A stretch of 52,424 nt of DNA from Hyphomicrobiales bacterium (GTDB taxonomy: Bacteria; Pseudomonadota; Alphaproteobacteria; Rhizobiales; Rhizobiaceae), in contig UCEZ01000052.1 in NCBI GenBank assembly GCA_900471525.1, forward strand, positions 1 through 52,424, in the 5' to 3' direction. Below, piece by piece: positions 43,990-52,424 of the stretch (within the stretch, counting starts at the first letter, position 1; every line of letters starts with the position of its first letter). The notes under the pieces are model-generated. The model saw only the letters and a program-made list of their open reading frames with translations. It made no database searches and had not been told where the DNA came from. A program made the position numbers and the translations under genes.

Positions 43990-44373
43990 CTAGCTTCCAG
44001 CAAGGCGATCGTGCCACTTTCCATCTACGATTTCGGCGGTCGGATTGCTCTCAGAACCGATCGTCACCCTACCTTTTCCAAGGCGCGAAATCTGACAAAA
44101 AACAGCAATTGCTATTTTCCGGCGCTGGTCTTCAGAGACGCGGGCCCAGTGACGCCAATCAGCATGCACAACAGCGCGCTCCGGCCACCAGTCGATTGAC
44201 GAAACAATACCCTGAGCAAAGACAACATCCAAGAAGATGCGTTCATTTCTGCATTCGTTTCCCTTTATAGGATTCGGAGGCGAACTCTGAGCATATGCGA
44301 ACGTGCCGACGCCACCCCATAAAGCCGTAATAAGAACCAGAAAATTATGAAGGCGGCGTCTAGCGAAGCTCAT
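43990..44373 (-). CDS. Small secreted protein of unknown function, coupled to trpE(G)
   Basis: 127 residues with a signal peptide ending in TFAYA; two Cys remain in the mature part (NECRNE and AVFCQIS). Its ATG shares the last base of the trpE(G) stop (TGATG), so it is translated by re-initiation. The sequence is richer in A/T and rarer codons than its neighbours, and I do not recognise the family. The region after it to the CDF gene is short. Confidence 0.65.
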   Translation of the reverse strand: MSFARRRLHNFLVLITALWGGVGTFAYAQSSPPNPIKGNECRNERIFLDVVFAQGIVSSIDWWPERAVVHADWRHWARVSEDQRRKIAIAVFCQISRLGKGRVTIGSESNPTAEIVDGKWHDRLAGS

Positions 44374-46562
44374 CAGGCAGCCTTGATCTTCGCCCGCTTG
44401 ACCAGATGCGCCACCACGTTCTCGATCATCCGCATGCCGGCATCGCCGCCGAGCGTCATGATCGATTCCGGATGGAATTGCACTGCCGCCACCGGTTCCT
44501 TCATGTGCTCGATGCCCATGATCGTGCCGTCGTCGCTTTCTGCCGTGATCATGAACTCACGCGGCAGGGTCGAAGGATCGGCAAAGATCGAGTGGTAACG
44601 GCCAACTGTGACTTCCTTGCCGAGGCCGGAGAAGACGATGCCAGGCTCGAGCACGCGGATGCGTGACGGCTTGCCGTGCATGGGAACTGCGAGTTGGCGC
44701 AGATCGCCGCCATAGGCTTCGGCCAGCGCCTGAAGGCCGAGACAGACGCCGAAGATCGGCAGATCGCGGGCACGCGCTTTCTTGATCGTCGCCTTGCAGT
44801 CGAAATCCTTCGGCATGCCCGGACCGGGCGACAGCACGACGAGATCCGGCTTCACCCGGTCGAAGATTTCATCGACGACGGGCGAGCGCACGGTCGTGAC
44901 CGTCGCGCCCGTCTGGCGGAAATAATTGGCCAGCGTATGGACGAATGAGTCCTCATGATCGACGAGCAGGATGTTGACGCCGGTGCCGACGGGGGCGACG
45001 TCACGGCCGACACCACGGCTGTTGGCGGATTTCGCGTCGCGGATCGCTGCGATCATGGCGGAGGCCTTCAGTTCGGTTTCGGCTTCTTCTTCTTCCGGAT
45101 TGCTGTCGTTGAGCAACGTGGCACCAGCGCGCACCTCGGCGATGCCGTCCTTGATGCGGATCGTGCGCAGCGTCAGGCCAGTGTTCATGTCGCCGTTGAA
45201 GCCGACCATGCCGATCGCGCCACCATACCAGAGGCGGGCGCTCTTTTCATGGCTTTCGATGAAGCGCATGGCCCACAGCTTCGGCGCACCGGTGACGGTA
45301 ACGGCCCAGGCGTGAGACAGGAACCCATCGAAGGCGTCCATGTCGTCACGCAGCCGACCTTCGATATGGTCGACCGTATGGATCAGGCGCGAATACATCT
45401 CGATCTGGCGGCGGCCGATGACCTTGACCGAACCGGGCACGCAAACACGGCTCTTGTCGTTGCGGTCGACGTCCGAGCACATGGTCAGCTCGGATTCGTC
45501 CTTCTTCGAGTTCAGGAGCTTGAGGATCTGTTCCGAGTCGGCGATCGGATCGTCGCCGCGCTTGATGGTGCCGGAGATCGGGCAGGTCTCGATGCGGCGG
45601 CCGGAGACGCGCACGAACATTTCCGGCGAAGCGCCGACCAGGTATTCCTGATTGCCGAGATTGATGAAGAAGGAATACGGCGACGGATTGATCGCCTTCA
45701 GACGGTTGGAGATTTCCGATGGCTTGCTTTCGCAGCGCTCGAAGAATTTCTGACCGGGAACCACTTCGAACAGATCGCCGCGGCGAAAACTTTCCTTGGC
45801 CTTGGTGACGAGCTCGGCATATTCGCCGGGGCGGTGATCGCCGTGCGGCGGGATGCTGTTGACGGTACGAAACGGCTCCGGCGCGATATCGCCCGCCTTG
45901 CCCTCTGTCGTCTTGCCATCCTTGGCGAAATCATAGCGGTCGATCCAGGCCTTGGCGGCATAGTGATCGACGACGAGGATTTCGTCCGGCAGGAAGAGCA
46001 CCATGTCGCGCTGGTCGTCCGGGCGCTTGAGCTTGAGTTCGATCGCATCGAACTGGAAGGCCAGATCGTAGCCGAAGGCCCCGTAGAGGCCGAGACTGGA
46101 ATCTTCCTGCGAGTAGAACAGGTTGGTGACGGCGCGCAGCACCGTGAAGACGGTCGGGATCTTCGAGCGTTCTTCTTCTGTGAAGACCCGGTCGGGCATG
46201 TTGATCGTGAGGTCGAGACGGCGGTTCGTCGATGCCCCGAGCGTGATGTCGGCGATGCCGGCAAGATGCGCCGAGACCATCGACAGAAGCGCTTCGCCAC
46301 GCTCGTTGTAGGCTTCGATCCAGAGCGAGCGACCAAAGGAGGAGATAGCGAGCGGCGGGTCGATGATCGCTGTGTCCCAGCGTGTGTAGCGGCCCGGATA
46401 TTCGTAGTTGGAGGAGAAGACCGCGCCCCGGCGTTCGTCGAGCCGGTCGACATAGCTGGAGATCGCTTCGCCATAAGGAGCCTCGCGCCGCCGGCGGGTG
46501 ACGGAAATGCCGCCCTTGGTGGTATAGGCTTCCGCGCCGTCTGCAAGAATTGTCGTCGCCAT
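44373..46562 (-). CDS. trpE(G): Fused anthranilate synthase, TrpE-TrpG
   Basis: Converts chorismate and glutamine to anthranilate, the first step of tryptophan synthesis. 729 residues. The N-terminal ~520 residues are the chorismate-binding TrpE part, with [35 protein letters not shown] and the [11 protein letters not shown] and [10 protein letters not shown] motifs. A linker leads to the glutaminase part, with [27 protein letters not shown], the nucleophile in [12 protein letters not shown] and the His-Glu in [10 protein letters not shown]. This fusion is characteristic of rhizobia and a few relatives. Feedback-type residues near the N-terminus are not assessed. Upstream are trpL and its attenuator. 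Confidence 0.97.
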   Translation of the reverse strand: MATTILADGAEAYTTKGGISVTRRRREAPYGEAISSYVDRLDERRGAVFSSNYEYPGRYTRWDTAIIDPPLAISSFGRSLWIEAYNERGEALLSMVSAHLAGIADITLGASTNRRLDLTINMPDRVFTEEERSKIPTVFTVLRAVTNLFYSQEDSSLGLYGAFGYDLAFQFDAIELKLKRPDDQRDMVLFLPDEILVVDHYAAKAWIDRYDFAKDGKTTEGKAGDIAPEPFRTVNSIPPHGDHRPGEYAELVTKAKESFRRGDLFEVVPGQKFFERCESKPSEISNRLKAINPSPYSFFINLGNQEYLVGASPEMFVRVSGRRIETCPISGTIKRGDDPIADSEQILKLLNSKKDESELTMCSDVDRNDKSRVCVPGSVKVIGRRQIEMYSRLIHTVDHIEGRLRDDMDAFDGFLSHAWAVTVTGAPKLWAMRFIESHEKSARLWYGGAIGMVGFNGDMNTGLTLRTIRIKDGIAEVRAGATLLNDSNPEEEEAETELKASAMIAAIRDAKSANSRGVGRDVAPVGTGVNILLVDHEDSFVHTLANYFRQTGATVTTVRSPVVDEIFDRVKPDLVVLSPGPGMPKDFDCKATIKKARARDLPIFGVCLGLQALAEAYGGDLRQLAVPMHGKPSRIRVLEPGIVFSGLGKEVTVGRYHSIFADPSTLPREFMITAESDDGTIMGIEHMKEPVAAVQFHPESIMTLGGDAGMRMIENVVAHLVKRAKIKAA

Positions 46563-46604
46563 CTGTCGCTCCGTTCAGGCCCGTCATTTCCTGCGGCCCG
46601 AATA

Positions 46605-46637
46605 CAAAAAAGCCGCCTCGAAACTTCCGGGCGGCTT
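46605..46637 (-). terminator. trp attenuator terminator
   Basis: Minus strand stem AAGCCGCC / GGCGGCTT with a 12-base loop and six T in a row, 36 bases after the trpL stop codon and 43 bases before the trpE start. This is the arm that forms when tryptophan is plentiful. Confidence 0.92.
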
Positions 46638-46672
46638 ATCGTCTCAATCACGCATGACTGGTCAAGGCCGCT

Positions 46673-46717
46673 TTAGCGAACCCACCACCAGATCGAAAGG
46701 ATGCGTGCCTGTGTCAT
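46673..46717 (-). CDS. trpL: trp leader peptide
   Basis: 14 residues, MTQARILSIWWWVR, with three Trp codons in a row near the end, as in the rhizobial trpL. The ATG lacks a Shine-Dalgarno and lies 7 bases after a -10 hexamer, so it is probably leaderless, as known for Sinorhizobium meliloti. There the released leader RNA (rnTrpL) and the peptide also act in trans; whether that holds here is inference. Confidence 0.93.
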   Translation of the reverse strand: MTQARILSIWWWVR

Positions 46718-46724
46718 GGCGGAA

Positions 46725-46753
46725 TTGTTAGCGTGAGACGAATGATTGCGCAA
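46725..46753 (-). promoter_or_regulatory. Promoter of trpL-trpE(G)
   Basis: Minus strand TTGCGC, 17 bases, TAACAA. Seven bases separate the -10 from the trpL ATG, placing the transcription start at the AUG. Confidence 0.65.
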
Positions 46754-46809
46754 GCGGGCACCGGCGGAAAAATAGTTGAGCGTTTTTGTTCGCCGGTGTG
46801 CGGGAACAG

Positions 46810-47553
46810 TCAGGCCGGCAGCCTGGTGGACATGTAAGCCTGGACTGCAACCGGATCTGCCCTGAACGAGGTGATGACGTTTCGCGTCAGTTCGCCCGGA
46901 AAGACTTCTTCCGTGCCGTTCTCGACACCATCCAGCGTTTCGGAAGCGACCTCGAGTGGCTTCAGGCGCGGCTCGGGAAGATTGCGGCCCATATCCGTAT
47001 CGACCTGTACCGGCATGGAGGCGACCACCTGTGTGCCCTGCCCCTTCAGTTCCGCGCGGATCGAACGGGTCGCAGCAAGGCCGGCCGCCTTCGAAGCCGA
47101 ATAGGTTCCCGCCAAAGGCAGCGTCAAAAGCGAAAGGATGGAAAGTACATTCACGATGCTGCCCTGTTCCGCCTTGGCAAGAATTGGCGCGAAGGCCTTC
47201 GACAGCGCCAGAACGCCGAAATAATTCACGTCCATTTCCTGACGGGCGATGGAGAGGTCGGGAGCGGAGATGACACCCTGTTCACCGGCAAAGCCTGCAT
47301 TGTTGATCAACAACGTGACGTCGGTGGCAATTCTGGCGGCGGTTTCGATATCGGCAGCATTCGTCACATCGAGTTTCAGCGCAACCAGCCGCTGCGGATC
47401 GAGTGCGACGAGGTCGGCAAGGGACGCTGGATCGCGGGCACCGAGATAGACCTTCTTTGCGCCACGGCGCAGCAGTTCCGAGACAAATTCCTTTCCGATG
47501 CCGCGGTTGGCGCCAGTCACGAGAGCAACGGAATTTTCGATTTTCTGAGACAT
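46810..47553 (-). CDS. Short-chain dehydrogenase/reductase
   Basis: 247 residues. Cofactor loop TGANRGIG at about 15, NNAGFAG, and the catalytic YSASK near 150 with the preceding Ser in LSILSL. The Asp after beta 3 (LDVTN) and an Arg after beta 2 (GARDP) suggest NADP(H) preference. The start is the ATG preceded by AGGGA. It has its own operator identical to that of the adjacent marR gene, so it is probably the main target of that regulator. Substrate unknown. Confidence 0.9.
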   Translation of the reverse strand: MSQKIENSVALVTGANRGIGKEFVSELLRRGAKKVYLGARDPASLADLVALDPQRLVALKLDVTNAADIETAARIATDVTLLINNAGFAGEQGVISAPDLSIARQEMDVNYFGVLALSKAFAPILAKAEQGSIVNVLSILSLLTLPLAGTYSASKAAGLAATRSIRAELKGQGTQVVASMPVQVDTDMGRNLPEPRLKPLEVASETLDGVENGTEEVFPGELTRNVITSFRADPVAVQAYMSTRLPA

Positions 47554-47571
47554 GTCTGTCATTCCCTTTAT

Positions 47572-47583
47572 GTGCATATGCAC
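47572..47583 (-). promoter_or_regulatory. MarR operator at the SDR gene
   Basis: 12-bp perfect palindrome GTGCATATGCAC, 19 bases upstream of the SDR start. An identical 12-mer lies in the marR promoter at 48080-48091. Confidence 0.7.
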
Positions 47584-47596
47584 TATTCGAGTTGTT

Positions 47597-47616
47597 AAAA
47601 AAACCGGAAGTTCCGG
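47597..47616 (-). terminator. Terminator of marR
   Basis: Minus strand CCGGAACTTCCGG palindrome followed by seven T, 14 bases after the marR stop. It separates marR from the SDR gene, which therefore needs its own promoter. Confidence 0.75.
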
Positions 47617-47629
47617 CCGTTGTCAGTCT

Positions 47630-48064
47630 TCAGGCAGCAGCGCCTGCTGGAATGGAAAGAAGCATCTCACGAAGGTGATCTGCCTTTTGCGCACCAACCA
47701 GCTCGACATATTCCGCCTGCGCAGCACGCCAGCATTCAGCACCTTCCGAAAGCTTTTGCTGCCCCTTTGCCGACAGCGTCAGCAACAGCTTGCGCGATCC
47801 CTTGCCTTCCGGTTCGGTCACCACGTAACCATCGCGCTCCAGCGGTTTCAGGGCACGCACCAGTGTTGTGCGGTCCATGACCATGGCTTCGGCGATTTCG
47901 GCCATGCCGGCCTTTTCCGCGTTGGCAATATGGACCAGCACTGAAAACTGTGCCGCCGAGATCCCTGCCTTGGCAAAATGCCGTTCGTAAAGCTGCGACA
48001 CGAAGCGGGCAGCCTGGCGGATAGCAGAACAGTTGCAGGTGGCGATGGGCGAGTTCGTTTTCAT
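47630..48064 (-). CDS. MarR-family transcriptional regulator
   Basis: 144 residues of winged-helix type: AQFSVLVHIANAEKAGMAEIAEAMVMDRTTLVRALKPLERDG covers the helix-turn-helix and the start of the wing, with the DR motif of the family. Cysteines near the N-terminus (ATCNC) could sense oxidants or electrophiles, as in OhrR-like members, but this is speculation. Its own promoter contains the operator palindrome, so it is probably autoregulated and represses the downstream SDR gene. Confidence 0.9.
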   Translation of the reverse strand: MKTNSPIATCNCSAIRQAARFVSQLYERHFAKAGISAAQFSVLVHIANAEKAGMAEIAEAMVMDRTTLVRALKPLERDGYVVTEPEGKGSRKLLLTLSAKGQQKLSEGAECWRAAQAEYVELVGAQKADHLREMLLSIPAGAAA

Positions 48065-48072
48065 GAGATGCT

Positions 48073-48099
48073 TCTATATGTGCATATGCACTTTGTCAA
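48073..48099 (-). promoter_or_regulatory. marR promoter with operator
   Basis: Minus strand TTGACA (48094-48099), the palindrome GTGCATATGCAC (48080-48091) in the spacer, and TATAGA (48073-48078). The spacing of 15 bases is short; ATAGAA or TAGAAG give 16 or 17. The palindrome lies between the -35 and -10, the right place for repression. Confidence 0.7.
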
Positions 48100-48275
48100 C
48101 ATGGATTCATTCAGCATGAAAAGGGCGATCGCAGTAGCAACCGCCCCTGTGTCTGATGAAACGGGCACGGGATCGGCAACGACCCAACATCTTGCGGCTG
48201 CAATGCAACCCTTCACCGCCCAAATGCGTTGTGAAACCGTGACCCTGCCGCCTCCGGCAGAACCGGAGTTCGTTC

Positions 48276-49094
48276 ATGCACCTTCGAATCATCGCCTCCC
48301 TCCTGTCGATCATTCTGCTTTCAAGCGCCGGCCTTCCAGAAAAAGGCCCCCTCCCACAGAAGAAGCCGACAATACCTCAGACGGCGGAACCAGCAGAAAA
48401 GATGGAGAAGAAGGTGAAGGAGGCCCCCCTGCCGCTCAAGGACGACAAACAGGTCGAGACACCATCGGATGCCAAGCCTTCAACCGAAAAACCTGAGACC
48501 GAGCCCGAGCCGGTGCTGACGATTGCGCCGGAGGACGGCAAGGAATACGCGGCGTGCATCGTGGCGTTGAAAGAGATCGGCGCCACGTTCAAGGAAGAAA
48601 AGCGGATCGATGACGGCAAGGGCTGCGGCATCGACAAGCCGTTGACGCTTCAGACCGTTCTTCCCGGGATCGCCGTCAAGCCAGAAGGCACGATGCGCTG
48701 CGAGACAGCACTGGAACTTGCCCGCTGGACCAAGGAGGCGGTCTTGCCGGCAGCCAAGGTTGCGCTCGAAAACGAAGGGCCGCTGACGACCATCAACCAG
48801 GCATCGAGCTATATCTGCCGGTTACGCAACAATGCCAAGACCGGAAAAATCTCCGAACATGCGCGCGGCAATGCCATCGACATCGCGTCCTTCACCTTCA
48901 AGAGCGGAAAATCGATCGAAATCCAGCCCCGCGACGAGGATTCGACGCTAACAGGCGCCTTCCAGCGGGCTGTGACCGCAACGGGTTGCCTCTATTTCGA
49001 AACCGTGCTCGACCCCGGCAGCGACGAAGCCCATGAAAACCACCTGCATTTCGACGTGATCGAGCGCAAAGGCGGATACCGCTACTGCCGGTGA
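48276..49094 (+). CDS. Extensin-family secreted protein
   Basis: 272 residues. An N-terminal hydrophobic segment (signal or anchor) precedes a long Pro/Lys/Glu-rich low-complexity region (about 20-88). The C-terminal extensin-like domain follows, with SEHARGNAIDIASF and HENHLHFD, which give the His/Asp metal-ligand pattern of peptidoglycan peptidase-like D-Ala-D-Ala carboxypeptidases. It is probably envelope-located and acts on the cell wall; this is by analogy. About 185 bases upstream have no recognised feature. Confidence 0.88.
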   Translation: MHLRIIASLLSIILLSSAGLPEKGPLPQKKPTIPQTAEPAEKMEKKVKEAPLPLKDDKQVETPSDAKPSTEKPETEPEPVLTIAPEDGKEYAACIVALKEIGATFKEEKRIDDGKGCGIDKPLTLQTVLPGIAVKPEGTMRCETALELARWTKEAVLPAAKVALENEGPLTTINQASSYICRLRNNAKTGKISEHARGNAIDIASFTFKSGKSIEIQPRDEDSTLTGAFQRAVTATGCLYFETVLDPGSDEAHENHLHFDVIERKGGYRYCR

Positions 49095-49241
49095 GATATC
49101 GTCACAATCAATCGGCTTTAACTTGGTAAAGATCGTACCCGGTAACCACGTCCCCGGCTTGCGCGGAAGCTGAACGCACCCCATCTGCCGGGGGTGCTGG
49201 ACCTGACAGCATAGGCCGGCATTCAGTAAAGGAATTCTCCC

Positions 49242-49751
49242 ATGCCCGTTTCCATGTTCAAACTGTCGGTACCGGTGTTCATTCGCGGTCTCAACGTTCT
49301 TGCTGCACTTCTCGACAAGGCGGAGTCCCATGCGGTCGAAAAGAAAATCCCGTTGGACAATCTCTTCAACGCTCGGCTTGCCCCGGACATGCTGCCGCTT
49401 TCCGCCCAGATCCAGCGCGTCAGTGACACATCGAAAAATACCATTGGTCGCCTGACGGGTGTCGCGGCCCCCAGTTTTCCCGACGAAGAAAAGACTTTTG
49501 CAGAGCTACGCGAACGCATCGCCAAGACGATCGCCTTCCTCGAGACCGTCAGGCCGTCCGATCTCGAAGACAGCGAAAACCGGGAAATTACGGTCACCTT
49601 CGGTAAACTCAGCTTCACCTTTGCCGGCGACGACTACGTGTTGAAGTTCGCGCTGCCGAACTTCTTCTTCCATGTCACCACCACCCACGACATCCTGCGC
49701 AACCAGGGCGTGGCCGTTGGCAAGATCGATTATCTCGGCGCCTACAACTGA
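49242..49751 (+). CDS. DUF1993 protein
   Basis: 169 residues of the DUF1993/DinB-like helical family: FIRGLNVLAALLDKAESHA at the start, LAPDMLPLSAQIQRVSDTSK in the middle and NFFFHVTTTHDILRNQGVAVGK at the end. No metal triad is evident. AGGAATTCTCC precedes the ATG. Function unknown. It ends at a bidirectional terminator facing fhs. Confidence 0.88.
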   Translation: MPVSMFKLSVPVFIRGLNVLAALLDKAESHAVEKKIPLDNLFNARLAPDMLPLSAQIQRVSDTSKNTIGRLTGVAAPSFPDEEKTFAELRERIAKTIAFLETVRPSDLEDSENREITVTFGKLSFTFAGDDYVLKFALPNFFFHVTTTHDILRNQGVAVGKIDYLGAYN

Positions 49752-49778
49752 GGCGGAGGCTGCTGAGGGGCGACATCG

Positions 49779-49808
49779 AGAGAACCGCTGCATCTGCAAC
49801 GGTTCTCT
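49779..49808. terminator. Bidirectional terminator
   Basis: AGAGAACCG / CGGTTCTCT stem with an inner TGC/GCA extension and a tetraloop, lying between convergent DUF1993 and fhs genes. Confidence 0.8.
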
Positions 49809-49817
49809 GATTTACCC

Positions 49818-51497
49818 TTAGAACAGCCCCTCGATATATCCCGCCTCGTTAAGGAAAATCTTCTCCGACGACGGCACTCGTGGCAGGCCCGGCATGGTCA
49901 TGATCTCACCGGTGATGACGACGATAAAGCCGGCGCCGGCAGACAAACGGACCTCACGGATGGGCACGGTATGTCCGGTCGGGGCACCGCGCAGGTTCGG
50001 GTCGGTTGAGAACGAATATTGCGTCTTCGCCATGCAGATCGGCAGATGGCCGTAGCCCTGATCCTCCCACGTTCTCAACTGGTCGCGCACGCTCTTGTCG
50101 GCGATCACCTCGCCGGCGTGATAGATGTCCTTGGCGATGGTCTCGATCTTGTGGAACAACGACATGTCGTCGGGATAGAGCGGCGAGAACTGCGAGCGGC
50201 CGTTTTCCGCCAGCGCCACAACCTTGCGGGCAAGATCCTCGATGCCGGCTGATCCTTCCGCCCAGTGCTTGCAGAGGATCGCCTCGGCACCGAGCGTTGC
50301 GACATAGTCCTTGATCGCTCGAATCTCGGCTTCGGTATCCAGCGTGAAATGATTGATCGCGACGACCACCGGTACGCCGAATTTCTTGACGTTCTGGATG
50401 TGGCGGCCAAGATTGGCGCACCCCTTCTTCACGGCTTCCACGTTTTCCTGGCCGAGATCTTCCTTCTTCACGCCGCCATTCATCTTCATCGCGCGCGCGG
50501 TCGCGACGATCACCGCTGCATCGGGTTTCAGCCCTGCCTTGCGGCATTTGATGTCGAAGAATTTCTCAGCCCCGAGATCGGCGCCAAATCCGGCCTCGGT
50601 GACGACATAGTCGGCAAGCTTCAGCGCGGTCGTCGTAGCAACGACCGAGTTGCAGCCATGCGCGATATTGGCAAACGGACCGCCATGCACGAAAGCCGGG
50701 TTGTTTTCCAGCGTCTGCACGATATTCGGCTGCATCGCGTCCTTGAGCAGCACGGTCATGGCGCCGTCAGCCTTGATGTCGCGGGCAAAGACCGGCGTCT
50801 TGTCGCGACGATAGGCGATGATGATGTCACCGAGGCGCTTTTCCAGGTCCTTGAGATCGGTGGACAGGCAGAGGATGGCCATCACTTCCGAGGCGACGGT
50901 GATATCGAAACCGGTCTCGCGCGGAAAACCGTTGGCAACGCCGCCAAGCGAGCCGACGATATGGCGAAGCCCTCGATCATTCATGTCCATCACGCGCCGC
51001 CAGGCGATGCGGCGGATATCGATATTTTGCTCGTTGCCCCAGTAGATGTGGTTATCGATCAGCGCCGACAGAAGGTTGTGGGCCGAGGTGATGGCATGGA
51101 AATCGCCGGTGAAGTGGAGGTTGATATCCTCCATGGGCACGACCTGCGCATAGCCACCGCCGGCAGCCCCGCCCTTGACGCCGAAACAGGGACCAAGAGA
51201 CGCCTCGCGGATGCAGACGACCGCCTTCTTGCCGATGCGATTGAGCCCGTCTCCGAGGCCCACCGTCGTCGTTGTCTTGCCTTCGCCGGCCGGTGTCGGA
51301 TTGATGGCGGTGACAAGGATCAGTCGCCCGTTCTTCCTGTCTTTCTGTTGGGAAATGAAATCGGCGCTGATCTTTGCCTTGTCATGGCCGTAGGGAAGCA
51401 GATGTTCCGGTGGAATTCCGAGTTTTGCGCCGATCTCCAGGATCGGTTTTTTCGTCGCTGCGCGGGCTATTTCGATATCGGACTTTACCTCGGCCAT
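49818..51497 (-). CDS. fhs: Formate-tetrahydrofolate ligase
   Basis: Makes 10-formyltetrahydrofolate from formate, ATP and tetrahydrofolate in one-carbon metabolism. 559 residues. The P-loop is [15 protein letters not shown] near residue 65. [37 protein letters not shown] and the AINHF segment are all family marks. The start is the ATG with GGGGAGAG upstream. It is a single-gene unit. Confidence 0.97.
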   Translation of the reverse strand: MAEVKSDIEIARAATKKPILEIGAKLGIPPEHLLPYGHDKAKISADFISQQKDRKNGRLILVTAINPTPAGEGKTTTTVGLGDGLNRIGKKAVVCIREASLGPCFGVKGGAAGGGYAQVVPMEDINLHFTGDFHAITSAHNLLSALIDNHIYWGNEQNIDIRRIAWRRVMDMNDRGLRHIVGSLGGVANGFPRETGFDITVASEVMAILCLSTDLKDLEKRLGDIIIAYRRDKTPVFARDIKADGAMTVLLKDAMQPNIVQTLENNPAFVHGGPFANIAHGCNSVVATTTALKLADYVVTEAGFGADLGAEKFFDIKCRKAGLKPDAAVIVATARAMKMNGGVKKEDLGQENVEAVKKGCANLGRHIQNVKKFGVPVVVAINHFTLDTEAEIRAIKDYVATLGAEAILCKHWAEGSAGIEDLARKVVALAENGRSQFSPLYPDDMSLFHKIETIAKDIYHAGEVIADKSVRDQLRTWEDQGYGHLPICMAKTQYSFSTDPNLRGAPTGHTVPIREVRLSAGAGFIVVITGEIMTMPGLPRVPSSEKIFLNEAGYIEGLF

Positions 51498-51651
51498 ATG
51501 GTGTCTCTCCCCTTCCACCGTTTTTTTGGTCTCGACGCATATGAGCGTGAAGCGAGCGCCTTGGCCACATCCTAATTTGCCGCCGGATAGGCCAAAAACG
51601 ACAATTCACATATTCTGAGCGACAGATTTCTGCGGCCGTTGCTGCGACAGG

Positions 51652-52424
51652 CTACGGCTTGGGTGAACTGACAGGCCCGGGGATTTTCTGGGCAAACATC
51701 GTCGCCCTGCAATTGTCGGCCGGAATTTCTCGTCTGCAGATGGCGGAGGTAACCAACAAGTCGGCCGTTCCGGACCGGGTGGTGAGCTTCAACTGCAATA
51801 GTTCGTTTTCAGGGAGTTGCCGCATTTCGGTGGCTGGAGTGCTCAGCATGGCATCGAGAGTGGCGGTGCGGATGCCCATCTCCCCGAAATAGCCAACCAG
51901 CTTCTTTCGCATGGCCTTGCTGAGTTTCGTGGTGGTGCGCGTTTTGGTTGGCCCACGGCTTGCGACCGTCCGGTCGAGAATCTTCTTTTTGCCATTCACG
52001 ATCTGATAGCGCGTCTTGTAGGTGACCCTGGCCTCGCGATAGACAGTCGTCACCTGGTGGACGCCGACATAGGACCATTGGCTGGCAAGGCGGTCGATAC
52101 CGCCCGCCAGCATGAGCGGACAGGCGGAAACGCAGAACGACCCGCCCGAATAGGCATTGCCGGAATAGACACCCTGGTTCCGGGGCGGCAGCTTGCAGTC
52201 AGGATCGCGCGGTCCGCATCCCTTGAAGCGGGTTGCAGATACTGCCGTATCCAACCCGCGCGCCCGGATCATCCGCCCCATGGCGATGGCCGCATCGACG
52301 TCGCCGCCAGGCGAATTGATCAAAATGGGAAGCCGCCGTTTGCCCGCCTGCTTCAAAATCCGCTTCAGCGCCGCAGGCGAACTGCCGACGATCTTGCCTT
52401 CGGCAAAAATCCATTCCGGACAAT
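51652..52424 (-). CDS. Periplasmic ClpP-fold protein (COG3904-like), cut by the window edge
   Basis: At least 257 residues; the N-terminus lies beyond the window. ILINSPGGDVDAAIAMGRMI is the ClpP/crotonase-like strand and helix. The expected catalytic Ser lies in FCVSACPLMLAGG and the His in VGVHQV, in the same order as in ClpP. Two Cys pairs (CGPRDPDC and CVSAC) suggest a disulfide-bonded, exported protein. The family is annotated as periplasmic proteins of unknown function; protease activity is inferred from fold and motif. Confidence 0.85.
   Translation of the reverse strand, partial: CPEWIFAEGKIVGSSPAALKRILKQAGKRRLPILINSPGGDVDAAIAMGRMIRARGLDTAVSATRFKGCGPRDPDCKLPPRNQGVYSGNAYSGGSFCVSACPLMLAGGIDRLASQWSYVGVHQVTTVYREARVTYKTRYQIVNGKKKILDRTVASRGPTKTRTTTKLSKAMRKKLVGYFGEMGIRTATLDAMLSTPATEMRQLPENELLQLKLTTRSGTADLLVTSAICRREIPADNCRATMFAQKIPGPVSSPKP

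Noticed and set aside
44955..46676. A 573-codon open frame on the plus strand opposite trpE(G)
   Set aside because: Antisense to a well-conserved enzyme, with low-complexity charged composition and no signature.
50265..51575. A 436-codon open frame opposite fhs
   Set aside because: Antisense to fhs, no motif, no ribosome binding site.

Overview
The window looks like a chromosomal segment of an alphaproteobacterium of the order Hyphomicrobiales (Rhizobiales), most likely Rhizobiaceae (Rhizobium/Agrobacterium/Allorhizobium type). The reasons are a fused trpE-trpG gene behind a Trp-Trp-Trp leader peptide, the order DUF1285 - CoA-pyrophosphatase - CCA-adding enzyme - MoxR - DUF58 - BatA-like proteins, intergenic palindromic elements of the kind scattered through Rhizobiaceae genomes, an EcfG-like promoter, and a uniformly high GC content. 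Genus assignment is inference; there is no rRNA gene in the window. I saw no tRNA, rRNA, CRISPR array, insertion sequence or prophage.

Region by region. 1-6.6 kb holds a truncated MHYT-GGDEF-EAL protein, rplY (L25), and a second, membrane-bound GGDEF-EAL protein followed by two paralogous periplasmic binding proteins without a permease. 6.7-11.6 kb holds pth, a GNAT gene, clpS (opposite strand), an RtcB2-PrfH pair and ychF. This is a translation-themed stretch. The rtcB gene has one in-frame TGA four codons before its catalytic His motif, and prfH overlaps its true end. 11.8-14.3 kb holds a secreted protein of unknown function and two overlapping MaoC genes. 14.3-16.3 kb is a probable small insertion (isochorismatase-family hydrolase and divergent LysR) bracketed by two halves of an intergenic palindromic element. 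16.3-20.4 kb holds apt, a DUF4168 protein, a DUF1059 protein, and a DUF1285-NUDIX-CCA operon.

20.6-27.4 kb is a four-gene MoxR/DUF58/BatA-DUF4159/VWA operon ending at a nested palindromic repeat. 27.6-34.9 kb is an accessory-looking mixture: GH5 glycosidase, LysR divergent from a Tat-exported methyl-parathion-hydrolase-like enzyme, GNAT, glutathionyl-hydroquinone reductase, NUDIX, metallophosphoesterase and TPR protein. 35.1-38.5 kb holds an ECF sigma/anti-sigma pair and a chemoreceptor. 38.9-40.9 kb holds leuA with a leucine-rich leader peptide. 41-44 kb holds a ClpP-type protease, a HupE-like protein, and queF overlapping a CDF transporter. 44-46.8 kb holds trpE(G) with trpL and its attenuator, and a small secreted protein coupled to it. 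46.8-52.4 kb holds an SDR/MarR pair with matching operators, an extensin-family protein, a DUF1993 protein, fhs, and a truncated periplasmic ClpP-fold protein.

The most noteworthy items are the interrupted RtcB2-PrfH ribosome-repair pair; the leuA and trpE leaders, which share the same promoter geometry and appear to be leaderless; the diguanylate-cyclase/phosphodiesterase plus orphan binding-protein module; the element-split island; and the twin MarR operators.
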